Assembly (NCBI GenBank): GCA_030145015.1
Contig: JAQYWI010000077.1
Span: forward strand, 1 to 23,036
DNA from: Desulfobacterales bacterium
GTDB lineage: Bacteria; Desulfobacterota; Desulfobacteria; Desulfobacterales; JAHEIW01
Direction: 5' to 3'
Length of the DNA stretch: 23,036 nucleotides
Shown: in pieces, positions 22,511-23,036 of the stretch
Numbering within the stretch: position 1 is the stretch's first letter
How the letters are laid out: each line of letters starts with the position of its first letter
Translations under genes and position numbers: made by a program
The notes under the pieces: model-generated
What the model was told of the DNA's origin: nothing
The model's database searches: none
The model's input: only the letters and a program-made list of their open reading frames with translations

Positions 22511-22536
22511 TCAAAAAGCAGCTTCGTAACCTGCTT
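22511..22536 (-). terminator. Terminator-like hairpin after the small ORF
   Basis: On the minus strand, AAGCAG (22536-22531) and CTGCTT (22521-22516) flank a 9 nt loop and run into five T residues. It lies 17 bp after the TGA of the small ORF at 22553-22645. The stem is short (6 bp), so strength is uncertain. Confidence 0.45.
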
Positions 22537-22552
22537 AATTATTATGCGATTA

Positions 22553-22645
22553 TCATGCCATGTGTATGGCTTTTCCTAAATCCAAATACATTTTCAGGTG
22601 CTTTATCCGCTTTGCCGCCGGCATGGTCATTTCAAACAAGCCCAT
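22553..22645 (-). CDS. Candidate 30-residue small protein
   Basis: The minus strand has AAAGGAGG, 8 nt, then an ATG opening a 30-codon frame that begins MGLFEMTMPAAKRIKHL and ends KAIHMA before TGA. The ribosome binding site is among the best in the window, and a terminator-like hairpin follows 17 bp after the stop, so this may be a complete small transcription unit. The product is basic, with a Lys/Arg/His-rich stretch followed by a possible amphipathic helix, and lacks a signal peptide. I do not recognise it. It lies between flgM (same strand) and the PilZ gene (opposite strand), but a link to motility is only positional. I see no clear promoter upstream. The PilZ promoter lies in the same divergent gap. 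Confidence 0.5.
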   Translation of the reverse strand: MGLFEMTMPAAKRIKHLKMYLDLGKAIHMA

Positions 22646-22713
22646 CCGAAAAGCCTCCTTTGATACCTCTAATTTTTTTTATAAATGATTTTAGCGTATT
22701 ACAGTTAGCCTTC

Positions 22714-22741
22714 TTGACATGCTACTATGTGGCATTAACAT
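22714..22741 (+). promoter_or_regulatory. Possible sigma70-type promoter of the PilZ gene
   Basis: A perfect TTGACA (22714-22719), a 16 bp spacer and TAACAT (22736-22741, four of six matches) lie about 46 bp before the PilZ start codon. Confidence 0.45.
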
Positions 22742-22787
22742 TTAGATTTATAGAACCACGCTTTTTGACTCGAATTGAGGTTAAAAA

Positions 22788-23036
22788 ATGGAAATCGAAA
22801 GAAGAAGACATCCGCGGTTTAAAATCAGGGGCAATGCCTTTGCTGTTTTTCAACCTGAGCCCGTTAAACTGGTTCCGATCGTCGATATTGGCCTGGGGGG
22901 GCTTGGTATCGGTGTCAATGGAATCAATACAAGCGCTGAATGGCTAAACGGATCATCATGTTTAGAGATATTGATAGATGATTGCAGTTTCTACATGGAC
23001 AACCTTGGTTACGAACTCCTTCCCAAATTCAGAAGC
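22788..23036 (+). CDS. PilZ-domain protein, 3' end outside window
   Basis: The first 83 residues are present and the frame is still open at the window edge. The N-terminus MEIERRRHPRFKIRG holds the R-x3-R motif (Arg6, Arg10) of c-di-GMP-binding PilZ domains. The second motif, normally D/N-x-S-x-x-G, reads DIGLGG (33-38), with Gly in place of Ser. Binding is therefore plausible but not certain. Small PilZ proteins with this MExxRRxxPRF start are common in delta-proteobacteria. They act as cytosolic c-di-GMP receptors affecting motility, surface attachment or polysaccharide. GAGG lies 8 nt before the ATG at 22788. A TTGACA promoter lies upstream. A competing plus-strand frame that starts at 22507 overlaps in another phase, has no ribosome binding site and is rejected. 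Confidence 0.8.
   Translation, partial: MEIERRRHPRFKIRGNAFAVFQPEPVKLVPIVDIGLGGLGIGVNGINTSAEWLNGSSCLEILIDDCSFYMDNLGYELLPKFRS

Noticed and set aside
22507..22947. Plus-strand frame of 146 codons overlapping the PilZ start
   Set aside because: Starts at a TTG without a ribosome binding site and is out of phase with the clear PilZ frame; composition is not protein-like.

Overview
This 23 kb window looks like chromosomal DNA of a Gram-negative, flagellated bacterium, most likely a Desulfobacterota (delta-proteobacterial) lineage. That assignment is an inference. It rests on inner-membrane and periplasmic proteins (SppA, a monofunctional transglycosylase), FlgM and a PilZ protein, on a zinc-ribbon cyclase/ATPase/TPR regulator, and on intergenic inverted repeats of a style I associate with that group. 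No rRNA, tRNA, CRISPR array or intact transposase is visible.

Layout. 1-460 is gene-free and holds a G-rich tract and a 127 bp element with perfect 26 bp inverted ends. 461-4605 (minus) is a two-gene unit: a 1124-residue zinc-ribbon/class III cyclase/STAND ATPase/TPR protein and an enoyl-CoA hydratase, joined by an ATGA overlap. 4709-4806 is the decayed C-terminus of a second enoyl-CoA hydratase. 4810-7215 (minus) holds a cupin, a 2-dehydropantoate 2-reductase homologue and an EamA transporter; the last two overlap by ATGA. A DHA2-type MFS transporter (plus) and an HD-domain protein (minus) converge at 8829-8870. 9651-14987 (plus) holds a six-TM HAMP-SpoIIE phosphatase, an inositol-phosphatase-like protein with altered metal ligands, an NfeD-like membrane protein, and a zinc-ribbon/TM/retropepsin-like protease. 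15000-18893 (minus) holds a protein with two ribbon-helix-helix-like units, MtgA and DnaK. Hsp20 diverges from dnaK across a 307 bp region with an 11 bp perfect inverted repeat. SppA follows (plus), then flgM (minus), an unannotated 30-codon small ORF with a strong ribosome binding site and a terminator-like hairpin (minus), and a PilZ protein cut by the window edge.

Themes. Several genes belong to envelope and stress physiology (DnaK, Hsp20, SppA, NfeD-like, MtgA, the aspartic protease) or to signalling (cyclase/ATPase, SpoIIE phosphatase, FlgM, PilZ). I do not see a defence island or biosynthetic cluster. The least explained signals are the small ORF at 22553-22645, the dnaK/hsp20 palindrome, the two terminal-inverted-repeat elements that each begin on the last base of a TAG stop codon, the duplicated RHH-like protein, the crotonase remnant, and intergenic hairpins built from short repeated words.
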